Of a DNA stretch of 64,000 nt, positions 1-7,788 are shown piece after piece; positions within the stretch are counted from its first letter, which is position 1, and every line of letters begins with the position of its first letter. The stretch spans positions 1 to 64,000 of the forward strand of contig JAPLPD010000110.1 of NCBI GenBank assembly GCA_026400395.1, written 5' to 3'. Both the position numbers and the translations under genes were made by a program. A model generated the notes under the pieces. It was given only the letters and a program-made list of their open reading frames with translations. It was not told the origin of the DNA and ran no database searches. Source of the DNA: Alphaproteobacteria bacterium. Lineage in GTDB: Bacteria > Pseudomonadota > Alphaproteobacteria > Rhizobiales > Xanthobacteraceae.

Positions 1-25
1 CAGACGCGGCCCTACGGGCGCACGC

Positions 26-131
26 CGCCGCTGCTGGGGCGCCTCCGGTCGGGCTCCGCCCTCCCTTCGTCACCCCAGCAGCGGCGCATTCTCATCCTGA
101 TTGTCGCGGGATTCTCACCTTGATTGTCGCG
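26..131. repeat. IS-end-like repeat cluster at the window edge
   Basis: Two structures lie side by side. Positions 26-39 and 73-86 are perfect 14-nt inverted copies (CGCCGCTGCTGGGG) around a 33-nt GC-rich loop. Positions 88-108 and 111-131 are 21-nt direct copies differing at two bases (ATTCTCATCCTGATTGTCGC type), 23 nt apart, so on the same helix face. Repeated binding sites at the tip are typical of IS21-family ends, and the hairpin could close the preceding transposase operon. No transposase is visible because the window starts here, so the IS assignment is inference. Confidence 0.35.
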
Positions 132-144
132 CCGCAAAATGTAG

Positions 145-162
145 CCGTCACACGGCTGAGAC
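145..162 (+). promoter_or_regulatory. weak Pho-box candidate upstream of the glycosyltransferase
   Basis: CCGTCAC-N4-CTGAGAC matches 9 of 14 defined positions of the rhizobial Pho box (CTGTCAT-N4-CTGTCAT) and ends 65 nt before the ATG at 228. It is the weakest of the candidate sites listed here and is mentioned because its neighbours are phosphate genes. Confidence 0.25.
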
Positions 163-227
163 ATGAAATGGCAATTGTCCCGTCATCGATTCTGCCAATG
201 AGCAGTAGGACGACGGTAGGTGCCTGG

Positions 228-1295
228 ATGCGGATACTGATCGCGACGGATGCTTGGCATCCGCAAGTCAACGGTGTGGTGCGCACGCTGACTTCGCTCG
301 CACGAAACGTTGAGAAACTCGGGGCGACCATCGAGTTCTTGTCGCCGGAGGGCTTTCGTTCGGTGCGCGTGCCGACCTATCCGGGACTTCGCCTGGCGCT
401 GCCAAGCCCGCGCCAGATTGCAAAACGTATCGAGGAAGCCAAGCCGGACGCCATTCATATCGCGACGGAAGGCACCATCGGAATCATGACGCGCGCCTGG
501 TGCTTGCGGCATGGCAAGCCCTTCACGACGAGTTATACGACGCGGTTTCCCGAATATATCTCAGCGCGTTGGCCGATTCCGCAAAGTTGGATATATGCCG
601 CCCTTCGCCGGTTCCACGGGGCGGCGGCGGTCACGATGGTGGCGACGCCATCGCTGACGGCGGAACTCACCGAGCGCGGGTTTCGCAATCTCGGCATGTG
701 GACGCGCGGCGTGGATACTGCCCTGTTCAGCCCTGACAAGGTAATCGAACTTGACCTCCCGCGACCGATCTTCGTCAGCGTCGGGCGCATCGCTGTCGAG
801 AAGAATCTCGAGGCGTTTCTTTCGCTCAAGCTGCCGGGAACCAAAATGGTGATAGGCACCGGCCCGCAAGAGGCCGAACTGCGGCAGCGGTTTCCAGATG
901 CGAAGTTCATGGGCCTGCTGGAAAACGGCAAGCTATCCGGGCACCTCGCCGCCGCCGACGTTTTCGTGTTCCCAAGCCTGACCGATACGTTCGGCGTGGT
1001 CCAGCTCGAGGCGCTGGCGTCCGGCGTGCCGGTGGCGGCGTTTCCGGTGACCGGTCCGAAGGATGTGATTGCCAATAATCCGATCGGCGCCTTGAACGAA
1101 GACCTTCGGACCGCATGTTTCGAGGCATTGAAAATGTCGCGGCATGCCTGCCGCGACTACGCGCTGGCGCACTCCTGGGAGCACAGCGCGCGACAATTTG
1201 TCGGCAACGTCAGACGGATCGTGCCTACTCCTTCGGACCAATCGCAGTTTCATTCGGGCGTCACGGCAACGGCGAACGGCACGTTCGTCCGTTGA
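228..1295 (+). CDS. GT4-family glycosyltransferase, probable glycolipid synthase
   Basis: This 355-aa protein has the GT-B fold of family GT4. The N-terminal Rossmann half begins MRILIATDAWHPQVNGVVRT (residues 1-20), with the glycine-containing loop typical of sugar-donor enzymes. The C-terminal half carries GVDTALFSP (161-169) and the DTFGVVQLEALASG nucleotide-sugar segment, where D253 and E261 take the E-x7-E positions. The ATG at 228 was chosen because the family signature starts there and GGTAGG lies just upstream; an in-frame ATG at 120 would add 36 unrelated residues. Relatives include the diacylglycerol glycosyltransferases of Agrobacterium (Agt) and SqdX-type enzymes. The nearby plcP-type gene supports making glucosyl- or glucuronosyl-diacylglycerol from diacylglycerol when phosphate is short. 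Family is sure; substrate is inferred. Confidence 0.8.
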   Translation: MRILIATDAWHPQVNGVVRTLTSLARNVEKLGATIEFLSPEGFRSVRVPTYPGLRLALPSPRQIAKRIEEAKPDAIHIATEGTIGIMTRAWCLRHGKPFTTSYTTRFPEYISARWPIPQSWIYAALRRFHGAAAVTMVATPSLTAELTERGFRNLGMWTRGVDTALFSPDKVIELDLPRPIFVSVGRIAVEKNLEAFLSLKLPGTKMVIGTGPQEAELRQRFPDAKFMGLLENGKLSGHLAAADVFVFPSLTDTFGVVQLEALASGVPVAAFPVTGPKDVIANNPIGALNEDLRTACFEALKMSRHACRDYALAHSWEHSARQFVGNVRRIVPTPSDQSQFHSGVTATANGTFVR

Positions 1296-1339
1296 TATCG
1301 AAGAAAACGTTTTACCAACAGAAAAGGCAACGAAAGATC

Positions 1340-2038
1340 ATGACAGCACTGGCGCATGAACTCCCCAAAGACATGGTGACCAAAGCCTACGCGCGTTGGG
1401 CGCCGGTTTACGACGTGGTGTTCGGAGCGGTGTTCGATCGCGGGCGGCAGGCTGCGATCGAAGCCGCCGAGCGGATCGGCGGCCGCATACTGGAGGTCGG
1501 CGTCGGCACCGGCATCTCGCTTCCCGACTACAAGCGAACCAGCCGACTGTGCGGTGTCGATATCTCCGAGCCGATGCTGCGCAAGGCCAAGGAGCGGGTG
1601 ACCGATCTCGGCTTGAGCCACGTCGAGGGTCTTTGGGTCATGGACGCGGAACATCTGGACTTTCCGGACGCGTCGTTCGACGTGGTTGTGGCGCAATATG
1701 TCGTGACGACCGTTCCCAATCCCGAAGCGACGCTCGACGAGTTCGCGCGGGTGCTCAAGCCTGGCGGTGAGATCATTCTGTGCAGCCGCGTGGGCGCCGA
1801 CGCCGGATTGCGGCGCGTTCTGGAGCACGGTTTCGCACCGGCGGCCCGCAAGCTCGGCTGGCGGACGGAATTTCCGTTCGAGCGCTATGTGCGCTGGGCG
1901 GAACGTTCAAATGGCGTCGAACTGACCGAGCGGCGCCTTATGCCGCCACTTGGGCACTTCTCGCTCATACGGTTTACCAAGCTTGCTGAAACGGGGCGGC
2001 CTGACGTAGCCCATGAGGCCATGCAAGCCGCGGTCTGA
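1340..2038 (+). CDS. pmtA: phosphatidylethanolamine N-methyltransferase (PmtA type)
   Basis: This is a 232-aa soluble SAM-dependent methyltransferase. Motif I is LEVGVGTG (residues 51-58), followed by the acidic CGVDISEPM segment (71-79), a VVAQYVVTTVPNP post-motif and LKPGGEIILCSR. The order and length match the Rhodobacter/Bradyrhizobium PmtA family, which methylates phosphatidylethanolamine towards phosphatidylcholine at the inner membrane face. The ATG at 1340 gives the usual N-terminus MTALAHELPKDMVTKAYARW; the open frame extends upstream to 1115 through the preceding gene and is not expected to be used. It lies 44 nt after the glycosyltransferase and is probably cotranscribed with it. 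Psd, which makes its substrate, is encoded 2.5 kb downstream. Confidence 0.9.
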   Translation: MTALAHELPKDMVTKAYARWAPVYDVVFGAVFDRGRQAAIEAAERIGGRILEVGVGTGISLPDYKRTSRLCGVDISEPMLRKAKERVTDLGLSHVEGLWVMDAEHLDFPDASFDVVVAQYVVTTVPNPEATLDEFARVLKPGGEIILCSRVGADAGLRRVLEHGFAPAARKLGWRTEFPFERYVRWAERSNGVELTERRLMPPLGHFSLIRFTKLAETGRPDVAHEAMQAAV

Positions 2039-2102
2039 CCGCCTGATCGGACTTTCGGAAATGCCGCCCTACAGCGGCATTTCTATCCCTCGCATCTTCA
2101 AA

Positions 2103-2120
2103 CTGTCACATCGCATTCAT
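2103..2120 (+). promoter_or_regulatory. Pho-box candidate upstream of the DUF962 gene
   Basis: CTGTCAC-ATCG-CATTCAT matches 11 of 14 defined positions of CTGTCAT-N4-CTGTCAT and ends 45 nt before the ATG at 2166. Position and phasing fit PhoB activation of the Mpo1-like gene. Confidence 0.5.
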
Positions 2121-2165
2121 CGAATCGCCGTAGCCAGATCGATGGCTTCGGATCGGAGAGAAATC

Positions 2166-2810
2166 ATGCAAGGCTTTCTGGAAGCGCTGCGGGTGCAGCG
2201 TTGGGACGATCATCGCTACTACCATCACAGCACGATCAACCAGTCTCTCCATCTGGTCAGCGCGTTCAGCTTCGTGTTCGCCTACGCCATGCTGCTCAAG
2301 GATCCCGCGGTTGCCGTCCTCGTGGCTTGGTTGGTCGGGATGACCAGCCGCCAGATCGGCCACTTCTTCTTTGAACCGCGCGACTACGACGTGCGCAATC
2401 AAGCCACTCACGAACATAAGGAGGAGATCAAGGTCGGCTACAACCTCCAGCGCAAGGTTGTGCTGATGTCGATCTGGGCGGCTTCTCCGATTGTGCTCTA
2501 CCTCGATCCCACATTGTTGGGCGTATTCCAGCCGCATGTCGGTGCGGAGGAATTCGTCCGCCACGTGGCGCTGGTCTGGCTCGCGGTCGGTATCGGGGGG
2601 CTGCTGTTTCGCACCATCCATCTGTTCTTCATCAAAGACGTGCAGAGCGGGTTGGTCTGGTTCACGAAAATCGTCACCGACCCGTTTCACGACATCATGC
2701 TCTATCACAAGGCCCCGCTCTACCTGATGCGCGGTGTGATGATCGATCCGGGGCATGAGGAAGCGTGGCTCGACGAGCAAGTTGAAGAGCCGGCTCCGCG
2801 GGCCAGCTGA
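2166..2810 (+). CDS. DUF962/Mpo1-like integral membrane protein
   Basis: This 214-aa polytopic protein has about four hydrophobic stretches (near residues 30-45, 48-62, 98-113 and 133-156). The pattern H-x3-N-x3-LH (H21, N25, H29) followed by RQIGHFFFEP (62-71) matches the DUF962/YGL010w family. Its yeast member Mpo1 is an Fe(II) dioxygenase that alpha-oxidises 2-hydroxy fatty acids derived from phytosphingosine. Further histidines occur at THEHKEE and PFHDIMLYHK. The C-terminal 100 residues are longer than in short DUF962 proteins. The ATG at 2166 is preceded by GGAGAG; an upstream in-frame start at 2013 lacks support. It sits between pmtA and a class III aminotransferase, which suggests lipid acyl-chain or long-chain-base metabolism, but no substrate can be read from the sequence. 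Confidence 0.65.
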   Translation: MQGFLEALRVQRWDDHRYYHHSTINQSLHLVSAFSFVFAYAMLLKDPAVAVLVAWLVGMTSRQIGHFFFEPRDYDVRNQATHEHKEEIKVGYNLQRKVVLMSIWAASPIVLYLDPTLLGVFQPHVGAEEFVRHVALVWLAVGIGGLLFRTIHLFFIKDVQSGLVWFTKIVTDPFHDIMLYHKAPLYLMRGVMIDPGHEEAWLDEQVEEPAPRAS

Positions 2811-2840
2811 CCGTCACGGTCTAGCGAAAAAATACGAGGT

Positions 2841-4520
2841 CTATGGATGGTCGCGCTTGGTAAAAAACCGATGCGCGATCATCTCTTTGAGGATCTGCCG
2901 CTTGATCGAACGGTTGGTGATCGACGCGTCGTGCCACCACCAGCCGTCCCGCTGCATCGCCCGTGCCGCCGCGATGAAGCGGGCTGCGACGGTTTCAAAG
3001 TCTGCTTCGGTGTAGTTAATGCTGAAGATCAGGCGACCGGTGCCGATCCAGCTCAACGCCAGCCCTTCTACTCGCAGATAGTACTGAAACATCCAGTTGT
3101 AACGCGAAGGCCGCGTGTAGCTCACGGTCCAGACAGAAGACATGTTGGCCACCTGCACGGGCAGTTCTGCTTCGCGCAGGCGAGCGTTCAGCCGCTTGGC
3201 GCGGCCGTCCCACAAGGCGTCGAGGTCGTGGTAGAGCGCCTGGGCTTCCGGCGTCTCAAGGTAGCGAAGGAACTCGTTCATCGCCCCCATTACGGCTGGG
3301 TGCGAGTTGAAGGTGCCGCGGGCGAAGCAGATGTCCGCCGGCCGCGCGTCGCGATACCGCTTCATCAACTCTTTACGGCCGCACACCACGCCGACCGGAA
3401 ATCCGCCGCCGACCGTTTTTCCGTAGGTCACGAGGTCGGCCCGGACGCCGAAGTACTCCTGGGCGCCGCCGGGCGCGAGGCGGAAGCCCATGAACACCTC
3501 GTCGAAGATCAGGACGATCTTGCGCTCCGTGCAAACCGACCGCACACACTGCAGCCAAGCGGTGTAGGCATCCCGGTCGAAATTCGCATTCCTGCTGCTG
3601 TCCACCAGGGAGGTGTCGGACGGAGCGTTACCGTTCGGATGCAGTGCCTGCAACGGATTGATGAGGACGCAAGCGATGTCATTGCGCGTCCGCAGCACGC
3701 GCAATGTATCCTCCGACATGTCCTGCAGCGTGTAGGTTTCTCGTGCCGGCAGAGGGTTGCCGACTCCGGGCTGCACGTCGCCCCACCAGCCATGGTAGGC
3801 CCCGCAGAAGCGTACCAGATGGGACCGGCGGGTGTGATAGCGCGCGAGACGAACCGCCTGCATCACCGCCTCGGTGCCCGACATGTGGAAAGACACTTCG
3901 TCGAGTCCGGAAAGTTCCTTCAAGCGCCGGACGTTGTCGGCGAACACCGGATGATACGAGCCAAGCACCAGACCAATCTCGGCTGTGCGCTCCAGGCCGC
4001 GCTGCATGCACGCCTTGTAAAGGTCAGTCCCGAACAGATTGACGCCGTACGACCCGGTAAGATCGTATGCCGTGTTGCCATCGAGATCGGTGACGGTCAC
4101 TCCGGCGGACGATTGCAGGAAGGACCCCAGCGGCAGGTGTCGGCGCACGACGCGGCTGTACTGAAAGGGTACCCGGTAGGCGTCGGTGAATTGCATATCC
4201 GATACGCCGCCGGCCGCCTCGGAGGTGGCTTCGAGCGTCCGGGTACTACGTTCCTTAAAATGGTCCGACAGCCGCATGAAGCCAGCCCGGCGCAGCTCGG
4301 CGATAGATTCAGGTGCGTCGTCGGAGCGGAAAAACCGCGCTTCGTCGTACTCGTAGAACGGCAGCATCGAGGCCACCCGCCGCGACATGCGAGCGTGGCC
4401 GGTCAGCGATTTGTGTTTGGCCTTCGACAGTTCCAGGCGCCGCTTAATCTTAATGAGCGATGTCGCCAAAGCAGCGGCGCCAAGCCCACTGATCGCCCAA
4501 GCCATGCTGCCCCATTCCAT
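2841..4520 (-). CDS. membrane-anchored class III PLP aminotransferase (GSA-aminomutase-like)
   Basis: The product is 559 aa with class III hallmarks: SGTEA phosphate-binding loop (214-218), YHGW (242-245), the D340-E-V pair that contacts the pyridine nitrogen, and Schiff-base lysine K368 in VTYGKTVGGGFPVG. Closest general relatives are glutamate-1-semialdehyde aminomutase-like enzymes of about 430 aa, so roughly 130 extra N-terminal residues are present. These begin with a hydrophobic segment (about residues 4-22) followed by basic residues, as in a single membrane anchor. It is transcribed leftward, divergent from psd with only 35 nt between the starts; an in-frame ATG at 4505 is an alternative start. 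Anchoring and lipid-gene neighbours suggest an amino-lipid or long-chain-base substrate; this is inference. Confidence 0.75.
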   Translation of the reverse strand: MEWGSMAWAISGLGAAALATSLIKIKRRLELSKAKHKSLTGHARMSRRVASMLPFYEYDEARFFRSDDAPESIAELRRAGFMRLSDHFKERSTRTLEATSEAAGGVSDMQFTDAYRVPFQYSRVVRRHLPLGSFLQSSAGVTVTDLDGNTAYDLTGSYGVNLFGTDLYKACMQRGLERTAEIGLVLGSYHPVFADNVRRLKELSGLDEVSFHMSGTEAVMQAVRLARYHTRRSHLVRFCGAYHGWWGDVQPGVGNPLPARETYTLQDMSEDTLRVLRTRNDIACVLINPLQALHPNGNAPSDTSLVDSSRNANFDRDAYTAWLQCVRSVCTERKIVLIFDEVFMGFRLAPGGAQEYFGVRADLVTYGKTVGGGFPVGVVCGRKELMKRYRDARPADICFARGTFNSHPAVMGAMNEFLRYLETPEAQALYHDLDALWDGRAKRLNARLREAELPVQVANMSSVWTVSYTRPSRYNWMFQYYLRVEGLALSWIGTGRLIFSINYTEADFETVAARFIAAARAMQRDGWWWHDASITNRSIKRQILKEMIAHRFFTKRDHP

Positions 4521-4555
4521 AGATTCGGGGTCTATCCGAGGGAGTTAACGGGACC

Positions 4556-5422
4556 ATGACACTGCGAACCGAGATGATGCGTATATTTGCGCAGGAAGAC
4601 ATCAATTTCCTGCTTACCAACAGGATTCCCCGGCGGCTGCTGACTAGCTTTGTTGGCTGGTTCAGCCAAATCGAGCAACCGCTGATCCGCAACATCTCGA
4701 TCAAGCTTTGGAGTTTCTTTTCGGACCTGGATCTCTCGGAGGCAAAGCAGACGAAGTTTTGCAGCATGCACGCGTGTTTTACGCGGGAACTGAAGGAGGG
4801 CGCTCGGCCGGTCGATATTGACCCCGCTGTTCTGACCAGCCCGTGCGACGCGATCGTGGGCGCCGGCGGCATGATCGCGGGCAACCAATTGCTTCAGGTA
4901 AAGGGGTTTCCGTACACTCTGCAGGAATTGCTCGGGACATCGCTGCCGACGGTCGATCACGTCAACGGCTGCTATGTCACGCTGCGGCTGACTTCCAGCA
5001 TGTACCATCGTTTCCACGCACCGCACGATTGTCGTGTCGAGCAGGTGAACTACATTTCCGGCGACACTTGGAACGTCAATCCGATTGCGCTGAAGCGTAT
5101 CGAAAAGCTGTTCTGCAAGAACGAGCGGGCCGTGATTCGTACACGGACCTCAGTCGGCGGCCACAACCTAACTCTGGTGCCGGTCGCGGCCATTCTGGTT
5201 GCGAGCATCAGGTTGCATTTCATCGACGTTTTGCTCAACATCAAGCACCGGGGGCCGAATGTCATTCCGTGCGATGCATCATTCCGGAAAGGCGATGAAA
5301 TGGGTTGGTTCGAGCATGGCTCGACGATCATCGTCCTCGCGCCCCGCGGATTTTCGCTGTGCGGCAACGTCCGCGAGGGCGCGACCATCCGTATGGGGCA
5401 GCCGCTGATGCGGCTGCCCTAA
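4556..5422 (+). CDS. psd: phosphatidylserine decarboxylase proenzyme
   Basis: This 288-aa protein matches the long bacterial PSD type. SPCDAIVG (95-102) carries the catalytic aspartate, MYHRFHAPHD (149-158) carries the conserved histidines, and the self-cleavage site is G255-S256-T257, within FEHGST rather than the commoner LGST. Cleavage before S256 would create the pyruvoyl group on a short alpha chain of 33 residues. It converts phosphatidylserine to phosphatidylethanolamine, the substrate of PmtA encoded nearby. The N-terminal ~40 residues include an amphipathic stretch. The gene ends one base before the phoU stop on the other strand, so the two are convergent. Confidence 0.9.
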   Translation: MTLRTEMMRIFAQEDINFLLTNRIPRRLLTSFVGWFSQIEQPLIRNISIKLWSFFSDLDLSEAKQTKFCSMHACFTRELKEGARPVDIDPAVLTSPCDAIVGAGGMIAGNQLLQVKGFPYTLQELLGTSLPTVDHVNGCYVTLRLTSSMYHRFHAPHDCRVEQVNYISGDTWNVNPIALKRIEKLFCKNERAVIRTRTSVGGHNLTLVPVAAILVASIRLHFIDVLLNIKHRGPNVIPCDASFRKGDEMGWFEHGSTIIVLAPRGFSLCGNVREGATIRMGQPLMRLP

Positions 5423-5423
5423 T

Positions 5424-6203
5424 TCAGCGCGCGGGCGCGTATCCGGCCGCGAAGCGCTGAGACTCGGACCCTGGCGACGATTGTTGAATCCGAACGACGA
5501 TGTCGCTGGTCGTGTCCGCCTTCGGGCGTTCTTTGGCGAAAGCGTGGCCTTCGATCATGTAATAAACGGCCTCTGCGATGTTGGTCGCGTGGTCGCCCAT
5601 GCGCTCGATGTTCTTGGCGCAAAACAGCAGATGGATACCGAAGGCCACGGTGCCCGGATCCTCCATCATGTAAGTCAGCAGTTCCCGAAATAGCGATGTA
5701 TACATCGAATCGATCTCTTCGTCGCGGTTTCGCACTTCGACGGCCTTCTGGCCGTCCTTCTCGGCGAAACTGTCGAGAGCGTCCCGCAGTAGATGAATCG
5801 CCAGGTCGGTCATGTGCGTCACGCCCCGCAGCGCCTTGCGCGGCATGTTTTCGCCATTCATAGCGTCAATACGTTGGCCGATATTTTTGGCGAGCTCGCC
5901 GATCCGTTCGAGTTCGTTAGCGATCCGTAGAATGCCCACGATCTCACGCAGATCAACCGCCATTGGCTGGCGGGTTGCTATTGTCTCGATTGCCTTTTGT
6001 TCGATATCGAATTGTTGCGCATCGAGCTTGGCATCGCCGCAGACGACTCGTTTGCCGCGGGCGCTGTCGGACCGTGTTAACGCATCGACCGATTCGATCA
6101 GTTGCCGCTCGGCATAGCCGCCCATCTCGGAGATCATGCGGGTGAGGTCGAGAAGGTCGGCGTCAAATGCCTTAGTTGTGTGTTCTGTAATCGCGATTGC
6201 CAT
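5424..6203 (-). CDS. phoU: phosphate signalling protein PhoU
   Basis: This 259-aa, all-helical protein contains two PhoU repeats, each with the E/D-rich metal-binding pattern. The first includes GGYAERQLIESVDAL and the second RNRDEEIDSMYTSLFREL and NIERMGDHATNIAEAVYYM. PhoU relays phosphate sufficiency from the Pst transporter to PhoR and so keeps PhoB targets off. The ATG at 6203 was preferred to the one at 6209 because AAAGGA lies six bases upstream of it. No pst or phoB/phoR genes are in the window, which is unusual as phoU normally ends the pst operon. Here it stands between psd and the plcP-type gene, amid candidate PhoB targets. Confidence 0.93.
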   Translation of the reverse strand: MAIAITEHTTKAFDADLLDLTRMISEMGGYAERQLIESVDALTRSDSARGKRVVCGDAKLDAQQFDIEQKAIETIATRQPMAVDLREIVGILRIANELERIGELAKNIGQRIDAMNGENMPRKALRGVTHMTDLAIHLLRDALDSFAEKDGQKAVEVRNRDEEIDSMYTSLFRELLTYMMEDPGTVAFGIHLLFCAKNIERMGDHATNIAEAVYYMIEGHAFAKERPKADTTSDIVVRIQQSSPGSESQRFAAGYAPAR

Positions 6204-6215
6204 CGTCATTCCTTT

Positions 6216-6237
6216 GCCGCGCTGGCAGCAGCGCGGC
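6216..6237 (-). promoter_or_regulatory. stem-loop just before the phoU ribosome-binding site
   Basis: GCCGCGCTG and CAGCGCGGC form a perfect 9-bp stem with a 4-nt loop. On the leftward transcript the stem is followed directly by AAAGGA and the phoU ATG. It may insulate phoU translation from upstream readthrough or affect access to the site; no experimental basis is visible. Confidence 0.35.
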
Positions 6238-6374
6238 GAATTTCCAAGGGTCGAAGCTTCTGTGGGCGTTTGGATGCCGACCTGGGCTCGAATGGGAGGA
6301 TGCGGCGGATGCCCATGATTACTACGGGAGTCCTGGCTACCGAGAGCCTTAACGCAGCGGGTTTTCACAAGACT

Positions 6375-7235
6375 TCAAGTCGTATGATGATTCGGTGACG
6401 CGGTTATGACACCGGTGCCGGAGACGCCCGGCCGACTGTCTACGTTGCAGCCGAGCGTGCGATTGGTCCAGTCGATAATTTCGAGGCGACCGTCGAAATG
6501 TTCGACCACCGCAGTGCAGCTTTCAACCCAGTCGCCGCAATTGACGTATGTGAGACCGTCAGACTGCCGGATCGTGGCGTGGTGAATGTGGCCGCAGATC
6601 ACACCATCGACATGGTGGCGCGCCGCTTCGGCTGTCAAAGTCCGTTCGTATTCGCCGATGAAGTTGACTGCGTTCTTGACTTTGAGCTTGACCCATTGCG
6701 AGAGCGACCAATAGGGCAGGCCAAGCAGGCGCCGCGCCGCATTGAACCAAGTGTTGGCCGATATGGCGAAATCGTAGGCTTTGTTGCCCAGCAACGCGAG
6801 CCAACGCGCGTGGCGTATCACCACATCAAACAGATCGCCGTGGATGACCAGGAACCGGCGGCCATCCGCCGTGGTATGGATCATGTTTTCGGCAACTTCG
6901 ACGCCGCCGAAATGCGTGCCGTAGAAATCGCGCAGGAACTCGTCGTGATTGCCCGGAATGTAGATGACTCGCGCGCCCTTGCGCGCGCGCCGTAGTAGCT
7001 TCTGGACAACATCGTTGTGCGCCTGCGGCCAATACCATCCAGATCGGAGCATCCAGCCATCAACGATATCGCCGACGAGATAAATCACGTCGGCTTCATG
7101 ATCGCGAAGAAATTCGAGCACCTTTTCCGCTTGGCAGCCTTTGGTGCCGAGATGCAGGTCGGACAGAAACAACGTCCGAACTCTCGTCTGTCCCTCAGGC
7201 TCCAGCGCCAAGCTCGGTTCTGCGACAAAGTTCAT
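6375..7235 (-). CDS. plcP: PlcP-type metallophosphoesterase (lipid-remodelling phospholipase C family)
   Basis: The 286-aa protein has all calcineurin-like metal motifs: DLH (26-28), GDIVDG (55-60), GNHDE (95-99), HGD (132-134) and GHIHHA near the C-terminus. Annotation pipelines call this family UDP-2,3-diacylglucosamine hydrolase-like, but it matches the group containing Sinorhizobium PlcP, which cleaves phosphatidylcholine to diacylglycerol and phosphocholine under phosphate starvation. LpxH itself is shorter and lacks the WYWPQAHNDVVQKLLRRARKG insert region. No signal peptide is present, fitting action at the cytoplasmic face. ATG 7235 was chosen over a TTG at 7244. The diacylglycerol formed could feed the glycosyltransferase at 228. 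Distinguishing PlcP from LpxI/LpxH substitutes needs an assay. Confidence 0.75.
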   Translation of the reverse strand: MNFVAEPSLALEPEGQTRVRTLFLSDLHLGTKGCQAEKVLEFLRDHEADVIYLVGDIVDGWMLRSGWYWPQAHNDVVQKLLRRARKGARVIYIPGNHDEFLRDFYGTHFGGVEVAENMIHTTADGRRFLVIHGDLFDVVIRHARWLALLGNKAYDFAISANTWFNAARRLLGLPYWSLSQWVKLKVKNAVNFIGEYERTLTAEAARHHVDGVICGHIHHATIRQSDGLTYVNCGDWVESCTAVVEHFDGRLEIIDWTNRTLGCNVDSRPGVSGTGVITASPNHHTT

Positions 7236-7301
7236 GGTATCCAATTAGGCGATTCCTGTTGCGTTTCGATGACGTTGCGCGGGTTCGTGGCGCTGAAACG
7301 T

Positions 7302-7622
7302 CTAGCTTGGTGTCGCCAGCTTCAAACCGACCGTGTCCGCGACGATCATGACGAGGCATCCGATGCGAGCCGCGTCGGCCGATTCTCCGAACAAGAATAT
7401 GCCGGCGATGGCCGCGCCTGCGGCGCCGATGCCGGTCCATATGGCATAGGCGGTTCCGAACGGAACTGACTTCAGCGACAGGCCCAGCAGGGCGAAGCTC
7501 AACGCGATCGCAACAAACGTTCCGATGCTCGGCCAAAGCCGAGTGAAGCCAGCTGAGTATTTCAACCCAAGCGCCCAGGCGATCTCCAGCAGTCCGGCAA
7601 GCAGCAGCGCGACCCAAGCCAT
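7302..7622 (-). CDS. sugE: SMR-family guanidinium exporter Gdx/SugE
   Basis: This 106-aa protein has four transmembrane helices and the Gdx-subtype pattern: AGLLEIAWALGLKYSAGF carries the essential helix-1 glutamate (E13), and VPFGTAYAIWTGIGAAGAA lies in helix 3. The SugE/Gdx group, unlike EmrE, exports guanidinium in exchange for protons. No guanidine riboswitch consensus was recognised upstream. It is leftward, 66 nt before the plcP-type gene, so cotranscription is possible, though a functional link is not obvious. Confidence 0.85.
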   Translation of the reverse strand: MAWVALLLAGLLEIAWALGLKYSAGFTRLWPSIGTFVAIALSFALLGLSLKSVPFGTAYAIWTGIGAAGAAIAGIFLFGESADAARIGCLVMIVADTVGLKLATPS

Positions 7623-7728
7623 AGAAGCGGCCCCGTTATGATGTGGCGCGCTTACCGCGCGTTCATGTCGTGGCGGTGAATGTCGGGGCCGATGTCAATC
7701 TATGCCGAGTCATTGTCGAGTCGCATAC

Positions 7729-7746
7729 CTGTCGGCTCACTGTCAG
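7729..7746 (+). promoter_or_regulatory. Pho-box candidate upstream of phoD
   Basis: CTGTCGG-CTCA-CTGTCAG matches 11 of 14 defined Pho-box positions and ends 42 nt before the phoD ATG. Both halves begin with an exact CTGTC, which makes this the cleanest site in the island. Confidence 0.6.
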
Positions 7747-7788
7747 AAACCACCGGCATGGTCCGCCTGATTCGAAGGTGGAGGTCCG

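Noticed and set aside
2847-4559. 570-codon open frame on the + strand opposite the aminotransferase gene
   Set aside because: It is a GC-driven mirror of the aminotransferase, rich in Arg, His and Ala, with no family motif; the opposite strand has all class III aminotransferase residues.
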